A stretch of 64,000 bases of DNA from Modestobacter italicus (GCF_019799965.1 NZ_JABGCJ010000006.1:1-64000); one strand, 5' to 3'. Numbered from the stretch's first letter, positions 17,784 through 26,551 are shown. Notes: generated by a model not told the origin, from the letters alone. Made by a program: numbers and translations.

Positions 17784-18077
17784 TCAGACCTCGTACTGGA
17801 CGGCGGACCGGCTGGCCAGGTGCGGCTTGACGTGCTCGGCGATCACCGCGAGGTGCCGTGCGTCGCCGGCGTAGGCCCGGAACGCCTCGACGTCGGGGAA
17901 GTCGGCGACCAGGGCGGTGTCGGCGTTCCCGTCGACGAGGCCGGCGTCGGGGCCGACCGCGAACGCCGTCATCCCGCCCACCTCCTCGGGGAGCCGCCGC
18001 AGGGCGGCCAGCGTGGCCTCGCGGGTCTGCGGGGAGGTGTCCTCGGTCCAGGTGAACAGCACGACGTGGCGCAGCAT
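17784..18077 (-). CDS. Dabb family (stress-responsive alpha/beta barrel) protein
   Basis: A 97-residue protein, a complete Dabb domain: MLRHVVLFTWTEDTSPQTRE, then DVEAFRAYAGDARHLAVI, the typical DxxALxaYxxHPxH segment. These form dimeric ferredoxin-like barrels; some plant and bacterial relatives act in stress or polyketide chemistry, but most have no assigned role. ATG 18077 follows CAGGGT by 6 nt, the leaderless arrangement seen repeatedly here; an upstream in-frame ATG at 18107 lacks this. It is divergent from the GT4 gene, with 64 bp between the starts. Confidence 0.86.
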   Translation of the reverse strand: MLRHVVLFTWTEDTSPQTREATLAALRRLPEEVGGMTAFAVGPDAGLVDGNADTALVADFPDVEAFRAYAGDARHLAVIAEHVKPHLASRSAVQYEV

Positions 18078-18129
18078 GACCGCACCCTGCCAGGCCGGTC
18101 CGGCCACCGGCCAGCGGAGGCGCCCTCGT

Positions 18130-18135
18130 TACAGT
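18130..18135 (+). promoter_or_regulatory. -10 hexamer of leaderless GT4 operon mRNA
   Basis: TACAGT ends 6 nt before ATG 18142. Identical hexamer and spacing occur before the SDR gene (27831) and the tetR gene (29924). Confidence 0.6.
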
Positions 18136-18141
18136 CCGGGC

Positions 18142-19416
18142 ATGGGACGGTCGTTGCGGGTCGCACTGCTGTCCTACCGCAGCAAGCCGCACAGCGGCGG
18201 GCAGGGCGTGTACGTCCGGGCGCTCTCCCGGGAGCTGCGCGAGCTCGGGCACCGCGTCGAGGTGCTCAGCGGTCAGCCCTACCCGGAGCTGGACGACGGC
18301 ACGCCGCTGACCCGGGTGCCCAGCCTCGACCTGTACCGGGAGCCCGACCCCTTCCGGACGCCACGGCTGCGGGAGTTCTCCAGCCTGGTGGACGTCGCGG
18401 AGTTCGCCACGATGTGCACCGCCGGCTTCCCCGAGCCGCTGACCTTCAGCCTGCGGGCCGCCCGGCTGCTCGGCCGCCGGGCAGGCCAGTTCGACCTGGT
18501 GCACGACAACCAGTCCCTCGGCTACGGCCTCCTGCAGCTGCGGCGCGCGGGCCTGCCGACGGTCGCGACGGTGCACCACCCGGTGGCCATCGACCGGGAC
18601 CTCGAGCTCGCCGCGGCACCCGGACTGCGGCGCCGGCTCACGCTGCGCCGCTGGTACGCGTTCACCGGGATGCAGGCCCGGGTCGCCCAGCGGCTGGACG
18701 GGATCACCACCGTCTCGGAGAGCTCCCGCCGCGACATCGGCCGGCACATGGGCGTGCCGGCCGGGCAGGTCCAGGTCATCCCGGTCGGGATCGACCCGTC
18801 GGTCTTCCGGCCGCCGGCCGACCCCGCGGCCCGGGAGAGCGCCCGCATCGTGGTCACCACCAGCGCGGACGTGCCGCTCAAGGGGCTGGTGCACCTGCTG
18901 GAGGCGGTCGCCAAGCTGCGCACCGAACGGGACGTGCAGCTGACCGTGATCGGCAGCGCGCGCCCCGGCGGGCCGGCGGCCACGGCGATGGACCGGCTCG
19001 GCCTGGGGGACGCCGTGCGGTTCACCGGACCGGTCGCGCAGGAGGAGCTGGTGCGGCTGCTGCAGACGGCCACCGTGGCCGCTGTCCCCTCGCTGTACGA
19101 GGGCTTCTCCCTCCCGGCGGTGGAGGCGATGGCCTGCGCCACCCCGCTGGTGACCACCGACGCGGGTGCGCTCCCGGAGGTGGTCGGCTCGCACGCCGGC
19201 GTGCAGGTGCCGGCCGGCGACGTCGGCCGCCTGGGCGAGGCCCTGCGGCTGGTGCTCGACCACCCCTCGCTGCAGGAGCAGCTGGGCCGCGCCGGGCGCA
19301 CCCGGGTGCTGGGCAGCTACACCTGGCGCCGCACCGCCGAACGGACGGCGGACTGGTACGCCGACGTCCTGGACCGGCAGACGGCCGGCGCGACCGGAGG
19401 GCAGCGCGGGTGCTGA
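18142..19416 (+). CDS. Glycosyltransferase family 4
   Basis: A 424-residue GT-B fold enzyme. The N-terminal acceptor domain has the SGGQGVYVRALSRELRELGH loop, and the C-terminal donor domain has VPSLYEGFSLPAVEAMACAT, containing the GT4 E-x7-E motif. It probably transfers a sugar from a nucleotide donor to an unknown acceptor at the cytoplasmic side. It is the first gene of an operon: the methyltransferase start overlaps its end by 7 nt, and three further genes follow. No signal peptide or membrane helix. ATG 18142 is set by the TACAGT hexamer 6 nt upstream. Confidence 0.93.
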   Translation: MGRSLRVALLSYRSKPHSGGQGVYVRALSRELRELGHRVEVLSGQPYPELDDGTPLTRVPSLDLYREPDPFRTPRLREFSSLVDVAEFATMCTAGFPEPLTFSLRAARLLGRRAGQFDLVHDNQSLGYGLLQLRRAGLPTVATVHHPVAIDRDLELAAAPGLRRRLTLRRWYAFTGMQARVAQRLDGITTVSESSRRDIGRHMGVPAGQVQVIPVGIDPSVFRPPADPAARESARIVVTTSADVPLKGLVHLLEAVAKLRTERDVQLTVIGSARPGGPAATAMDRLGLGDAVRFTGPVAQEELVRLLQTATVAAVPSLYEGFSLPAVEAMACATPLVTTDAGALPEVVGSHAGVQVPAGDVGRLGEALRLVLDHPSLQEQLGRAGRTRVLGSYTWRRTAERTADWYADVLDRQTAGATGGQRGC

Positions 19417-20174
19417 CCGTCGACTACGACCTGCTGGACGTGCGACCCGGCATGCGGGTGCTCGACCTGGGCTGCGGCGAGGGCCGGCACGCCTTCGAGG
19501 CCTACCGTCGCGGCGCCTCGGTGCTCGCCGTCGACTGGGGGCAGCACGAGGTGGCCACCACCGCCGAGTGGCTGGGCGCGATCGCCGCGGCCGGTGAGGC
19601 CCCGGCCGGCGCCTCCGCCGCGGTGGCCCGCGGCGACCTGCGCGCGCTGCCGGTGCCCGACGCCAGCGTCGACCGGGTGATCGCCTCGGAGGTGCTGGAG
19701 CACATCGTCGACGACCGCACCGCGATCGCCGAGATCGCCCGGGTGCTGCGGCCGGGTGGCCGGGTCGCGGTCACGGTCCCCCGCTACGGCCCGGAGCGGA
19801 TCTGCTGGGGCCTGTCGGACGCCTACCACGCCAATGAGGGCGGCCACATCCGCATCTACCGCGGCGACCAGCTGTGGGAGCGGCTGGCCGCGGCCGGGCT
19901 GCAGCCGACGGACACCCACCACGCGCACGCCCTGCACGCCCCGTACTGGTGGCTCAAGTGCGCCGTCGGTGTCGACCGGGACACCGCGCTGACCCGGGCC
20001 TACCACCGGCTGCTGGTCTGGGACCTCGTGCGGCGCCCGTGGCTGACCCGCACGGCCGAGCGGGTGCTCGACCCGCTCATCGGCAAGAGCTTCGTGGTCT
20101 ACGCCGACAAACCCGCAACCCCTCTAGAGGGCGCCGTCTCCGACGACGCCGCCGCGGGCCTCGCCCGTGCCTGA
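19410..20174 (+). CDS. Class I SAM-dependent methyltransferase
   Basis: A 254-residue methyltransferase with motif I VLDLGCGEGRHAFEA (about residues 18-32), acidic motif II (VLAVDWGQHE), RVIASEVLEHI and the LRPGGRVAVTVPRYGP strand. The C-terminal half is Trp/Tyr/His-rich (THHAHALHAPYWWLKCAVG) and may contact a lipid or glycan. GTG 19410 overlaps the GT4 end by 7 nt, and its own end overlaps the next gene by 8 nt, so the three are translationally coupled. It probably methylates the product of the operon; the substrate is unknown. Confidence 0.92.
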   Translation: MLTVDYDLLDVRPGMRVLDLGCGEGRHAFEAYRRGASVLAVDWGQHEVATTAEWLGAIAAAGEAPAGASAAVARGDLRALPVPDASVDRVIASEVLEHIVDDRTAIAEIARVLRPGGRVAVTVPRYGPERICWGLSDAYHANEGGHIRIYRGDQLWERLAAAGLQPTDTHHAHALHAPYWWLKCAVGVDRDTALTRAYHRLLVWDLVRRPWLTRTAERVLDPLIGKSFVVYADKPATPLEGAVSDDAAAGLARA

Positions 20175-21231
20175 CCGGCACGACGGCGCCGAGCTGCCCG
20201 CGGTCCCCGGCGTGCTCACCGCCGACCAGCTGCGGGAGACCGTCGCCGCGATCGCCGCCGAGCAGGCGTCCGACGGCGCGCTGCCGTGGTTCCGCGGCGG
20301 GCAGCTGGACGCCTGGGACTCGGTGGAGGCCGCCATGGCCCTGGACGTCGGCGGCGAGCACGACCGGGCCGTTGCCGCCTACGACTGGCTGGCCAGCCGG
20401 CAGCGCGCCGACGGCTCCTGGGCCGCCGAGTACCGGGACGGCCACGTCGTCGCCCCCGCGGTGGAGAGCAACCACGCCGGGTACCTCGCCGTCGGCGTCT
20501 GGCACTCCTGGCTGCGCACCGGGGACGCGGCGCTGGTCGGCCGGCTGTGGCCCACCGTCCGCCGGGCGCTGGACCTGGTGACGGCGATGCAGCTGGCCAC
20601 CGGGGCGATCAGCTGGGCGCTGCGGCCCGACGGCACCCCGGACGACACGGCGCTGCTCACCGGGAACGCCAGCCTCTCCCAGGCGCTGCGGGCCGGCGTG
20701 GCCCTCGCCGAGCTCGTCGGTGAGGTCCAGCCCGACTGGGAGCTCGCCGCCGCCGACCTGCGCCGGGCGCTGTGCGAGCGGCCCGAGGCCTTCGCCGACC
20801 GGTCGCGGTACTCGATGGACTGGTACTACCCGGTGCTCGCCGGCGCGGTCACCGGCGCGGCCGCCACCGACCGGCTGGCCGCCGGCTGGGACACCTTCGT
20901 CGTCCCCGGGCTCGGGGTGCGCTGCGTCGCCGACCGGCCGTGGGTCACCGGCGCGGAGACCTGTGAGCTGGCCCTCGCCCTGGCCGCCGCCGGGCGGCCG
21001 GACGACGCGACCGAGCAGCTCGCCGCGATGCAGCACCTGCGCGCCGAGGACGGCTCGTACTGGACCGGGCTGGTGTACGCCGACGACGCCCGGTGGCCGG
21101 TCGAGCGCACCACCTGGACGGCGGCCGCGGTGGTGCTCGCCGCCGACGCGATCGCCGGCACCGGTCCGGCCGCCGCGCTCTTCGCCGACCCGGCCGCACT
21201 GGACCGCCCCGCGGTGACCGGGCCACGGTGA
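20167..21231 (+). CDS. Alpha/alpha-toroid protein (often annotated prenyltransferase)
   Basis: A 354-residue helical protein with repeated barrel motifs: LAAEQASDGALPWF, WLASRQRADGSWAAEY and MQHLRAEDGSYWTGLVY. The spaced DGSW/DGSYW turns resemble terpene cyclases and prenyltransferases, but also six-hairpin glycosidases. No DXDD or DXXDD catalytic motif is evident, so the usual name is a fold label, not an activity. It is coupled to the methyltransferase by an 8-nt overlap (GTG 20167). The link to sugar transferases favours a role in glycan or glycolipid processing. Confidence 0.8.
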   Translation: MPDRHDGAELPAVPGVLTADQLRETVAAIAAEQASDGALPWFRGGQLDAWDSVEAAMALDVGGEHDRAVAAYDWLASRQRADGSWAAEYRDGHVVAPAVESNHAGYLAVGVWHSWLRTGDAALVGRLWPTVRRALDLVTAMQLATGAISWALRPDGTPDDTALLTGNASLSQALRAGVALAELVGEVQPDWELAAADLRRALCERPEAFADRSRYSMDWYYPVLAGAVTGAAATDRLAAGWDTFVVPGLGVRCVADRPWVTGAETCELALALAAAGRPDDATEQLAAMQHLRAEDGSYWTGLVYADDARWPVERTTWTAAAVVLAADAIAGTGPAAALFADPAALDRPAVTGPR

Positions 21232-21300
21232 CCGGCGTACCGCTACCCACGGACCGGGACCGACGGACGGCCGACCGCGCGCTGTGACGGGGGCCCTGGG

Positions 21301-22191
21301 TTGACCCCGCCGACCGCCGGGCACGATCACCCGGTGATCACGGACCCGAGCCCCGGGCCTGCGGCGGTGACCTGTGTGGTGGCCAGCCGCAACCGGCGCA
21401 CCGACCTGCTGGCCAGCCTGCCCCGGCACGAGGCGCCGGTCGTGCTGGTCGACAACGCCAGCACCGACGGCACGGTGGCGGCGGTGCGCGCAGCCCATCC
21501 GGAGGTGACCGTCGTCCCGCTGGACCGCAACGCCGGGGCGGTCGCCCGCACCATCGGCACCGCCCACGCCGGCACCCCCTTCGTCGCCTTCACCGACGAC
21601 GACTCCTGGTGGGCTCCGGGCGACCTGGCCCGCGCGGTCGAGGTCATGCGCGCCCACCCCCGCCTGGGCCTGCTCGCCGCCCGCATCCTGGTCGGCCCCG
21701 AGGAGACCCTCGACCCGGTCTGCACCGAGATGGCCGACAGCCCGCTGGGCACCGAGCCCGACCTGCCCGGCCCGTCACTGCTGGGCTTCGTCGCCTGCGC
21801 CGCGCTGGTGCGGACCGAGGCGTTCACCGCCGCCGGCGGCTTCGACGAGGTGGTCCGCTTCCCGGGTGAGGAGGAGCGGCTCGCACTGGACCTGGCCGCC
21901 GCCGGCTGGGGCCTGGCCTACGTCGACAACGTGACCGTGCACCACCACCCGTCCACCTCCCGGGAGCCGTCGGCGACGCGTCAGGCCGGCATCTGGCGCA
22001 GCCGGGTGTTGACCGCGCTGATGCGCTACCCCCTCCGGGACGTCGCCGGCCAGCTGCTCCGCAGCGCGCGCGCCGGGCGGGCCGGCTGGCGCGGCCTGGC
22101 CGGCGCGGTCCCCCGGGTGCCGGCGGCGCTCCGCAGCCGCCGGGTGCTGCCGCGGCGCGTGATGGACGGCGTCCGGGAGCTGGCGTCGTGA
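21301..22191 (+). CDS. Glycosyltransferase family 2 (first of tandem pair)
   Basis: A 296-residue GT-A fold enzyme. It has CVVASRNRRTDLLASL at the start, the LVDNASTDGT nucleotide loop and a TDDDSWW metal-binding DxD region. The HHHPSTSREPS segment and a basic C-terminal helix come after. The start is uncertain: TTG 21301 has GGGGG upstream, and GTG 21334 is in frame and closer to the domain. It overlaps the next GT2 by 4 nt (GTGA). Both share the order DNxSxDGT, DDDxWW, HPRLxxxxARIL and ExxLxxDLAAAGW, so they come from a duplication. Confidence 0.88.
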   Translation: MTPPTAGHDHPVITDPSPGPAAVTCVVASRNRRTDLLASLPRHEAPVVLVDNASTDGTVAAVRAAHPEVTVVPLDRNAGAVARTIGTAHAGTPFVAFTDDDSWWAPGDLARAVEVMRAHPRLGLLAARILVGPEETLDPVCTEMADSPLGTEPDLPGPSLLGFVACAALVRTEAFTAAGGFDEVVRFPGEEERLALDLAAAGWGLAYVDNVTVHHHPSTSREPSATRQAGIWRSRVLTALMRYPLRDVAGQLLRSARAGRAGWRGLAGAVPRVPAALRSRRVLPRRVMDGVRELAS

Positions 22192-23147
22192 CCGGGACCG
22201 CCCAGGACGTCGACGGAGAGGACACCGTGACCAGCGCACCGACCGAGCCGGCTCCCGACCCGCGGGTCGCCGTCGTGGTCATCACCCACGACCGCCGGGA
22301 CGAGCTGCTGCTGGCGCTGTCCCGGCTACGCGAGCTGCCCGAGCAGCCGCACGTCGTGGTGGTCGACAACGGCTCCTCCGACGGCACCGCCGACGCCGTC
22401 CGCGCGCAGCACCCGTGGGTGGAGCTCATCGCCAGCCCGGAGAACCTGGGCGCGGTGGGCCGCAACCTCGGCGTCGCCCGGCTGGACACCCCCTACGTGG
22501 CCTTCTGCGACGACGACACCTGGTGGGACCCGGGCTCGCTGCGCGCCGCCGCCGACGCGTTCGACGCCCACCCCCGGCTGGCCGTGGTCACCGCACGCAT
22601 CCTGGTCGAGCCGGGCGGCACCGAGGACCCGATCGTCGCCGAGCTGCGCGACTCCCCCGTCGTCGGCGCCGACTGGCTGCCCGGGCCGGCGCTGGGCAGC
22701 TTCCTGGCCGGGGCGAGCGTGCTGCGCCGCGAGGCCTTCGACGAGGTCGGCGGCTTCAACAAGCGGCTCTGGCTGGGGGGCGAGGAGGAGCTGATGGCCG
22801 GCGACCTCGCGGCCGCGGGCTGGGAGCTCTGCTACCTGGAGCAGCTGACCATCCACCACCAGGCCAGCACCGCCCGCGACCCGCACAAGCGCCGGGCCGA
22901 CGGCATCCGCAACACCCTCTGGACGACGTGGCTGCGCCGCCCGCTGCGTCCCGCGCTGCGCCGCACCGTGCACCTGCTGCGCACCGTGCCCCGGGACCGG
23001 GTCACCGCCCGGGGCCTGCTCGCCGCGGTACGCGGTCTGCCCTGGCTGGTGCGCGAACGGCGGGTGCTCCCCGCCCACGCCGAGGCCCGCTTCGCCGCGC
23101 TGGAGGACGCCCAGCGGAGGTCCACCGCCCGCCGCTACGTGAGCTGA
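22188..23147 (+). CDS. Glycosyltransferase family 2 (second of tandem pair)
   Basis: A 319-residue GT-A enzyme coupled to its upstream paralogue by a GTGA overlap. It has VVVITHDRRDELLLAL, the VVDNGSSDGT loop and CDDDTWW as the metal site. The GGEEELMAGDLAAAGWELCY segment carries the probable catalytic acidic residues, and HHQASTARDPHKRR follows. The C-terminal ~70 residues are Arg-rich amphipathic helices that may bind the membrane. It is the last gene of the five-gene run, followed by two terminator stems. Acceptor and sugar unknown. Confidence 0.9.
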   Translation: MTGTAQDVDGEDTVTSAPTEPAPDPRVAVVVITHDRRDELLLALSRLRELPEQPHVVVVDNGSSDGTADAVRAQHPWVELIASPENLGAVGRNLGVARLDTPYVAFCDDDTWWDPGSLRAAADAFDAHPRLAVVTARILVEPGGTEDPIVAELRDSPVVGADWLPGPALGSFLAGASVLRREAFDEVGGFNKRLWLGGEEELMAGDLAAAGWELCYLEQLTIHHQASTARDPHKRRADGIRNTLWTTWLRRPLRPALRRTVHLLRTVPRDRVTARGLLAAVRGLPWLVRERRVLPAHAEARFAALEDAQRRSTARRYVS

Positions 23148-23160
23148 GCTGCGCCGCAGC

Positions 23161-23216
23161 GCGGTGTCCCGGGCCGGGGACACCGCAGCCGGCCGCATCT
23201 CGACGAGGCGGCCGGC
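23161..23216. terminator. Double terminator stem after the glycosyltransferase operon
   Basis: GCGGTGTCCC/GGGACACCGC (23161-23170, 23177-23186) and GCCGGCCGC/GCGGCCGGC (23188-23196, 23208-23216) are two perfect stems in a row. They lie between convergent genes. Confidence 0.8.
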
Positions 23217-23231
23217 CGGTGGCGGACCCGG

Positions 23232-24176
23232 TCAGCGATCGACGAAACGGTCCAGGAACTCCACCAGGGTCGCCGACACCGTGGCCCCGGAGTGCCCCGC
23301 GTCGCCGAGCACCACCAGCTCGGACTCCGGCCAGGCGCGGTGCAGCTGCCAGGCAACGTCCAGCGGGCCGCTGACGTCGAGCCGCCCGTGCACCAGCACG
23401 CCCGGGATGCCGGCCAGCCGGTGCGCGTCCCGCAGCAGCTGCCCGTCGTCGAGGAAGCAGCCGTTGCCCCAGTAGTGGGTGACCACCCGCGCGAACGCCA
23501 GCTGGAACCCGGGGTCGGCGACCGACAGGTGCGGCTCGTGACCGGGGGCGAGGGAGACGTGGGTGTCTTCCCAGTCGCACCAGTCCTGCGCGGCCCTCGC
23601 CCGGACGGCGGGGTCCGGGTCGTGCAGCAGCCGGCTGTAGGCCGCGGCCAGGTCGCCGTCCCGCTCGGCCGCGGGGACGCCGTCCCGGAACCGCTCCCAC
23701 TCCCGCGGGAAGACCCGGCCCATGTCCCGGGTGATCCACTCGGTGAGCCAGCGGTCGGGGCTGGTGATCGCGGCCAGCGCCAGCTCGGTGACCCGCTGCG
23801 GGTGCGCCTGCGCGTAGGCCAGGCCGAGGGTCACGCCCCAGGAGCCGCCCACCACCAGCCAGCGGTCGAGGCCGAGGTGCTCCCGCAGCCGCTCGAGGTC
23901 GCCGAGCAGGTGCGGCGTGGTGTTGGCCGACAGGTCGACCGCCGGCTCACCCGCCCACGGGGTGCTGCGCCCGCTGTTGCGCTGGTCGAACAGCACGACG
24001 CGGTAGCGCGCGGGGTCGAACCACCGGCGCATGCCGGGGGTGCAGCCCGAGCCCGGGCCGCCGTGCAGCACCACCGCCGGCTTGCCCGCGGGGTGACCGC
24101 AGACCTCCCAGTACAGCGAGTGGCCGTCCCCGACGTCGAGCGTGCCGGTCTCGTACGGCTCGATCGGCGGGTACAT
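23232..24176 (-). CDS. pip: Prolyl aminopeptidase
   Basis: A 314-residue alpha/beta hydrolase of peptidase family S33, releasing N-terminal proline from peptides in the cytoplasm. Motifs are the oxyanion HGGPGSG, VLFDQRNSGRSTPW, the nucleophile elbow GGSWGVTLGLAYAQAHP, and His in GDAGHS. The ATG at 24176 lies inside the TGATG overlap with the upstream zinc-finger gene, which fixes the start despite a longer open frame. Length and motifs are standard. Confidence 0.95.
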   Translation of the reverse strand: MYPPIEPYETGTLDVGDGHSLYWEVCGHPAGKPAVVLHGGPGSGCTPGMRRWFDPARYRVVLFDQRNSGRSTPWAGEPAVDLSANTTPHLLGDLERLREHLGLDRWLVVGGSWGVTLGLAYAQAHPQRVTELALAAITSPDRWLTEWITRDMGRVFPREWERFRDGVPAAERDGDLAAAYSRLLHDPDPAVRARAAQDWCDWEDTHVSLAPGHEPHLSVADPGFQLAFARVVTHYWGNGCFLDDGQLLRDAHRLAGIPGVLVHGRLDVSGPLDVAWQLHRAWPESELVVLGDAGHSGATVSATLVEFLDRFVDR

Positions 24177-24511
24177 CAACGGGCGCAGGCGATGCAGGTG
24201 CGCGCCTGCGGGCGGGCGGCCAGCCGCTCGGGGGCGATCGGCCGCCCGCACTCGACGCACCGGCCGTAGTCCCCCGACTCGGCCCGGGCCAGCGCGGCGT
24301 CGACGTCGCCCAGCCGGCGTTGCGCCTGGTCCAGCAGCGCGGCCACCTGCTGCCGCTCGAAGGCGATCGTCGCGCCCTCCGGGTCGTGCTCGTCGTCGGC
24401 GTTGGACGACCGGGAGGCAGCCACCACCTCGTCGAACTCCCGGGTGAGCGCGTCGATCTGGGCGAGTGTCTCGGTGCGGGTCCGGGCCAGGTCCTCAGCT
24501 GCGCTCACCAC
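24176..24511 (-). CDS. TraR/DksA family zinc finger protein
   Basis: A 111-residue protein: a coiled-coil N-terminal half (about residues 5-75, charged heptads) and a C-terminal C4 zinc finger CVECG...CIAC. These proteins insert a coiled coil into the RNA polymerase secondary channel or act by unknown means. The coiled-coil tip lacks an obvious DxxDxA motif of true DksA, so it is better called DksA/TraR-like. GTG 24511 follows GGGGGGAGGA by 7 nt. Its stop overlaps the pip start by 1 nt (TGATG). Confidence 0.88.
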   Translation of the reverse strand: MVSAAEDLARTRTETLAQIDALTREFDEVVAASRSSNADDEHDPEGATIAFERQQVAALLDQAQRRLGDVDAALARAESGDYGRCVECGRPIAPERLAARPQARTCIACAR

Positions 24512-24539
24512 CCCATCGTCCTCCCCCCGTCCGGCCGGA

Positions 24540-25160
24540 TCAGGCCGAACGGCGCAGCAATCGCAGCGAGCCGGTGCCGGGGAGCTCGGTGAACTCCCCG
24601 GAGGCAACCACCCGCGAGTAGACGCCGAACGGGGCCTGACCGCCGTCGGCCGGGTCGGGGAAGACGTCGTGGATGGCCAGCGTGCCGCCCGGTGCCAGCT
24701 TCGCCACCCAGGCGTCCTGGTCGCGGCGCGCGGACTCCTCGGTGTGGCTGCCGTCGAGGAACAGCAGCGCCAGCGGCGTCGTCCACAGCGGGGCGAGCAC
24801 CTCCGAGCGGGTGACGACGGCGATGACCACGTCCTCGGCGCCGGCGGCGGCGACCGTGCGGCGGAAGGCGGGCAGCGTGTCGATCCGCCCGACCAGCGGG
24901 TCGACCAGCGAGGGGTCGTGGTACTCCCAGCCGGGCTGGTGCTCCTCCGAGCCACGGTGGTGGTCCACGGTGACCACCTGGCGCCCGGTCTCCCGGGCGG
25001 CGGCGGCCAGGTACAGCGCCGACTTGCCCATCCAGCTGCCGACCTCCAACAGCGGCCCCGACACCTCGACCGCCCGGGCGGCCCCGTACAGCGCCAGCCC
25101 CTCGTCCGGGGGCATGAACCCGGGCGCGGCCGCGGCGGCGGCCAGCAGGTCCGCGGTCAT
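24540..25160 (-). CDS. Class I SAM-dependent methyltransferase (Methyltransf_24 type)
   Basis: A 206-residue methyltransferase with LLEVGSWMGKSALYLAAAA as motif I, VVTVDHHRGSEEHQ as motif II, LLFLDGSHTEESARRD and GGTLAIHDVFPDP. The FLDGSH...HDV pattern is typical of the O-methyltransferase-like Methyltransf_24 group. Its ATG overlaps the YibE/F stop by 4 nt (ATGA), so the pair is coupled, and the zinc-finger gene follows 28 bp later. The substrate is unknown. Confidence 0.88.
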   Translation of the reverse strand: MTADLLAAAAAAPGFMPPDEGLALYGAARAVEVSGPLLEVGSWMGKSALYLAAAARETGRQVVTVDHHRGSEEHQPGWEYHDPSLVDPLVGRIDTLPAFRRTVAAAGAEDVVIAVVTRSEVLAPLWTTPLALLFLDGSHTEESARRDQDAWVAKLAPGGTLAIHDVFPDPADGGQAPFGVYSRVVASGEFTELPGTGSLRLLRRSA

Positions 25161-26545
25161 CGCGGGTCCCGCGGGCGCGGGGCCCCACCACCGGCCGGAC
25201 CGTCGCCGCGCACCCGGGGCGCCGGGTCGTCGGTCGGGCGGCGGCCGGCCGGCCGGTCGCCGATCCGGGCCCCCGCGGGGGCCGGCTCCTCGGCCGGCGG
25301 CTGCGCGGGGGTCGCGCTGGACGCGGCCGCGGCCACCAGGGCGCCGATCAGGGTGGTCACCGGCACGGCCAGCACCAGCGCCACGCCGGCCACCAGGGTG
25401 CCGATCACCTGTTCGCCCACCTCCGAGCCGGTCAGCGTCGTCCAGAACGGCCGCTGGTAGAGCTCGAAGAGCAGCAGCAGCGGCAGCGACGCCCCGGCGT
25501 AGGCGAACACGATCGTGTAGACCGTCGAGGCGATGTGGTCGCGGCCGATCGCCATGCCGCGGCGGAACAGCTCCAGCCAGCCGGCCTCCGGCGAGGCCTC
25601 GTGCAGCTGCCAGACCGCCGAGGCCTGGGTGATCGTCACGTCGTTGAGGATGCCCAGCCCGGCGACGACCAGGGCGGCCAGCACCAGGCCGGAGAAGTCC
25701 AGCGTCGGGTCGAACTGCTGCAGGGTGACGGCCTCCTCGCTGGAGAACCCGGTCAGCCGGGCCACCGCGACCGACAGCGCGCCGAGCACCGCGCTCAGCG
25801 CCAGCCCGAACAGGGTGCCCAGCAGCGCCGTCGTCGTCCGGGCCGAGAAGCCGTGCGCCAGGTACAGGACGACGAACATGATGGCCGAGGAGCCGACCAG
25901 GCTGACCCAGATCGGCGGCCCGCCGTCCAGCAGGGCCGGGAGCATGAACTGCATGAGGACGGCGAAGGCGAACCCCAGCCCGAGCAGCGCCAGGAGGCCG
26001 CGCAGCCGGGCGACCACCCCCACCACCAGCACGAAGGCCAGCGACAGCACGACGATCGGGGTGCCGCGCGGGAAGTCCTGGAACGCGTAGCCCGGCTCGC
26101 CGGTCTCGACGCCGGGGTCGCGGCTGAGCACCAGCTCGTCGCCCTCGGCCACGCCCTCGGCGATCACCTCGGGCGGCAGCTCGACCTGCACGTAGTCACC
26201 GGCACTGGGGCCCTCGGCGACGACCATGACGGCGCGGGCGCAGATCTGGGCCGGCGCCTCACCGGTCGCCGCGGCGCACTCGTAGGGCTCCAGCGAGGCG
26301 ACGGTGGCCTCGGGGAAGGTGGTGCCCGGCGGCAGGAAGGACTCCGCCGCCTGCTGGGCCGCGGTCTGCCCGCCGCTGGGCCAGAGCAGGAACAGCCCGA
26401 CCAGGGTGGCCAGGCCGACCGGCACCAGCAGCACGAGCATCATCCGCACGGCCGTGCGCCGCCGGGCGACGGCGGCCGGGTCGGGCGGGATCGGCTCGCC
26501 GTCGGGTCCGGTCTCGGGTCCGTGGCTGTGGATGTCGGCCGGCAC
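25157..26545 (-). CDS. YibE/F family membrane protein
   Basis: A 462-residue protein with a hydrophilic N-terminus, one helix (about 34-54) and an extracytoplasmic domain (~60-165). A block of about seven helices follows to residue ~420 with the YibE/F motif TLLGTLFGLALSAVLG, then GLGILNDVTITQASAVWQLH. The tail is Pro/Ala-rich. Suggested to be a transporter or permease; no substrate is known. GTG 26545 has TAGCCT 6 nt upstream (leaderless). The methyltransferase gene is coupled downstream. Confidence 0.88.
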   Translation of the reverse strand: MPADIHSHGPETGPDGEPIPPDPAAVARRRTAVRMMLVLLVPVGLATLVGLFLLWPSGGQTAAQQAAESFLPPGTTFPEATVASLEPYECAAATGEAPAQICARAVMVVAEGPSAGDYVQVELPPEVIAEGVAEGDELVLSRDPGVETGEPGYAFQDFPRGTPIVVLSLAFVLVVGVVARLRGLLALLGLGFAFAVLMQFMLPALLDGGPPIWVSLVGSSAIMFVVLYLAHGFSARTTTALLGTLFGLALSAVLGALSVAVARLTGFSSEEAVTLQQFDPTLDFSGLVLAALVVAGLGILNDVTITQASAVWQLHEASPEAGWLELFRRGMAIGRDHIASTVYTIVFAYAGASLPLLLLFELYQRPFWTTLTGSEVGEQVIGTLVAGVALVLAVPVTTLIGALVAAAASSATPAQPPAEEPAPAGARIGDRPAGRRPTDDPAPRVRGDGPAGGGAPRPRDPR

Positions 26546-26551
26546 CCGGTC

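Noticed and set aside
20167-21231. Terpene cyclase or prenyltransferase activity for the toroid protein
   Set aside because: No DXDD, DXXDD or zinc ligands of prenyltransferases are visible, and the neighbours are sugar transferases.
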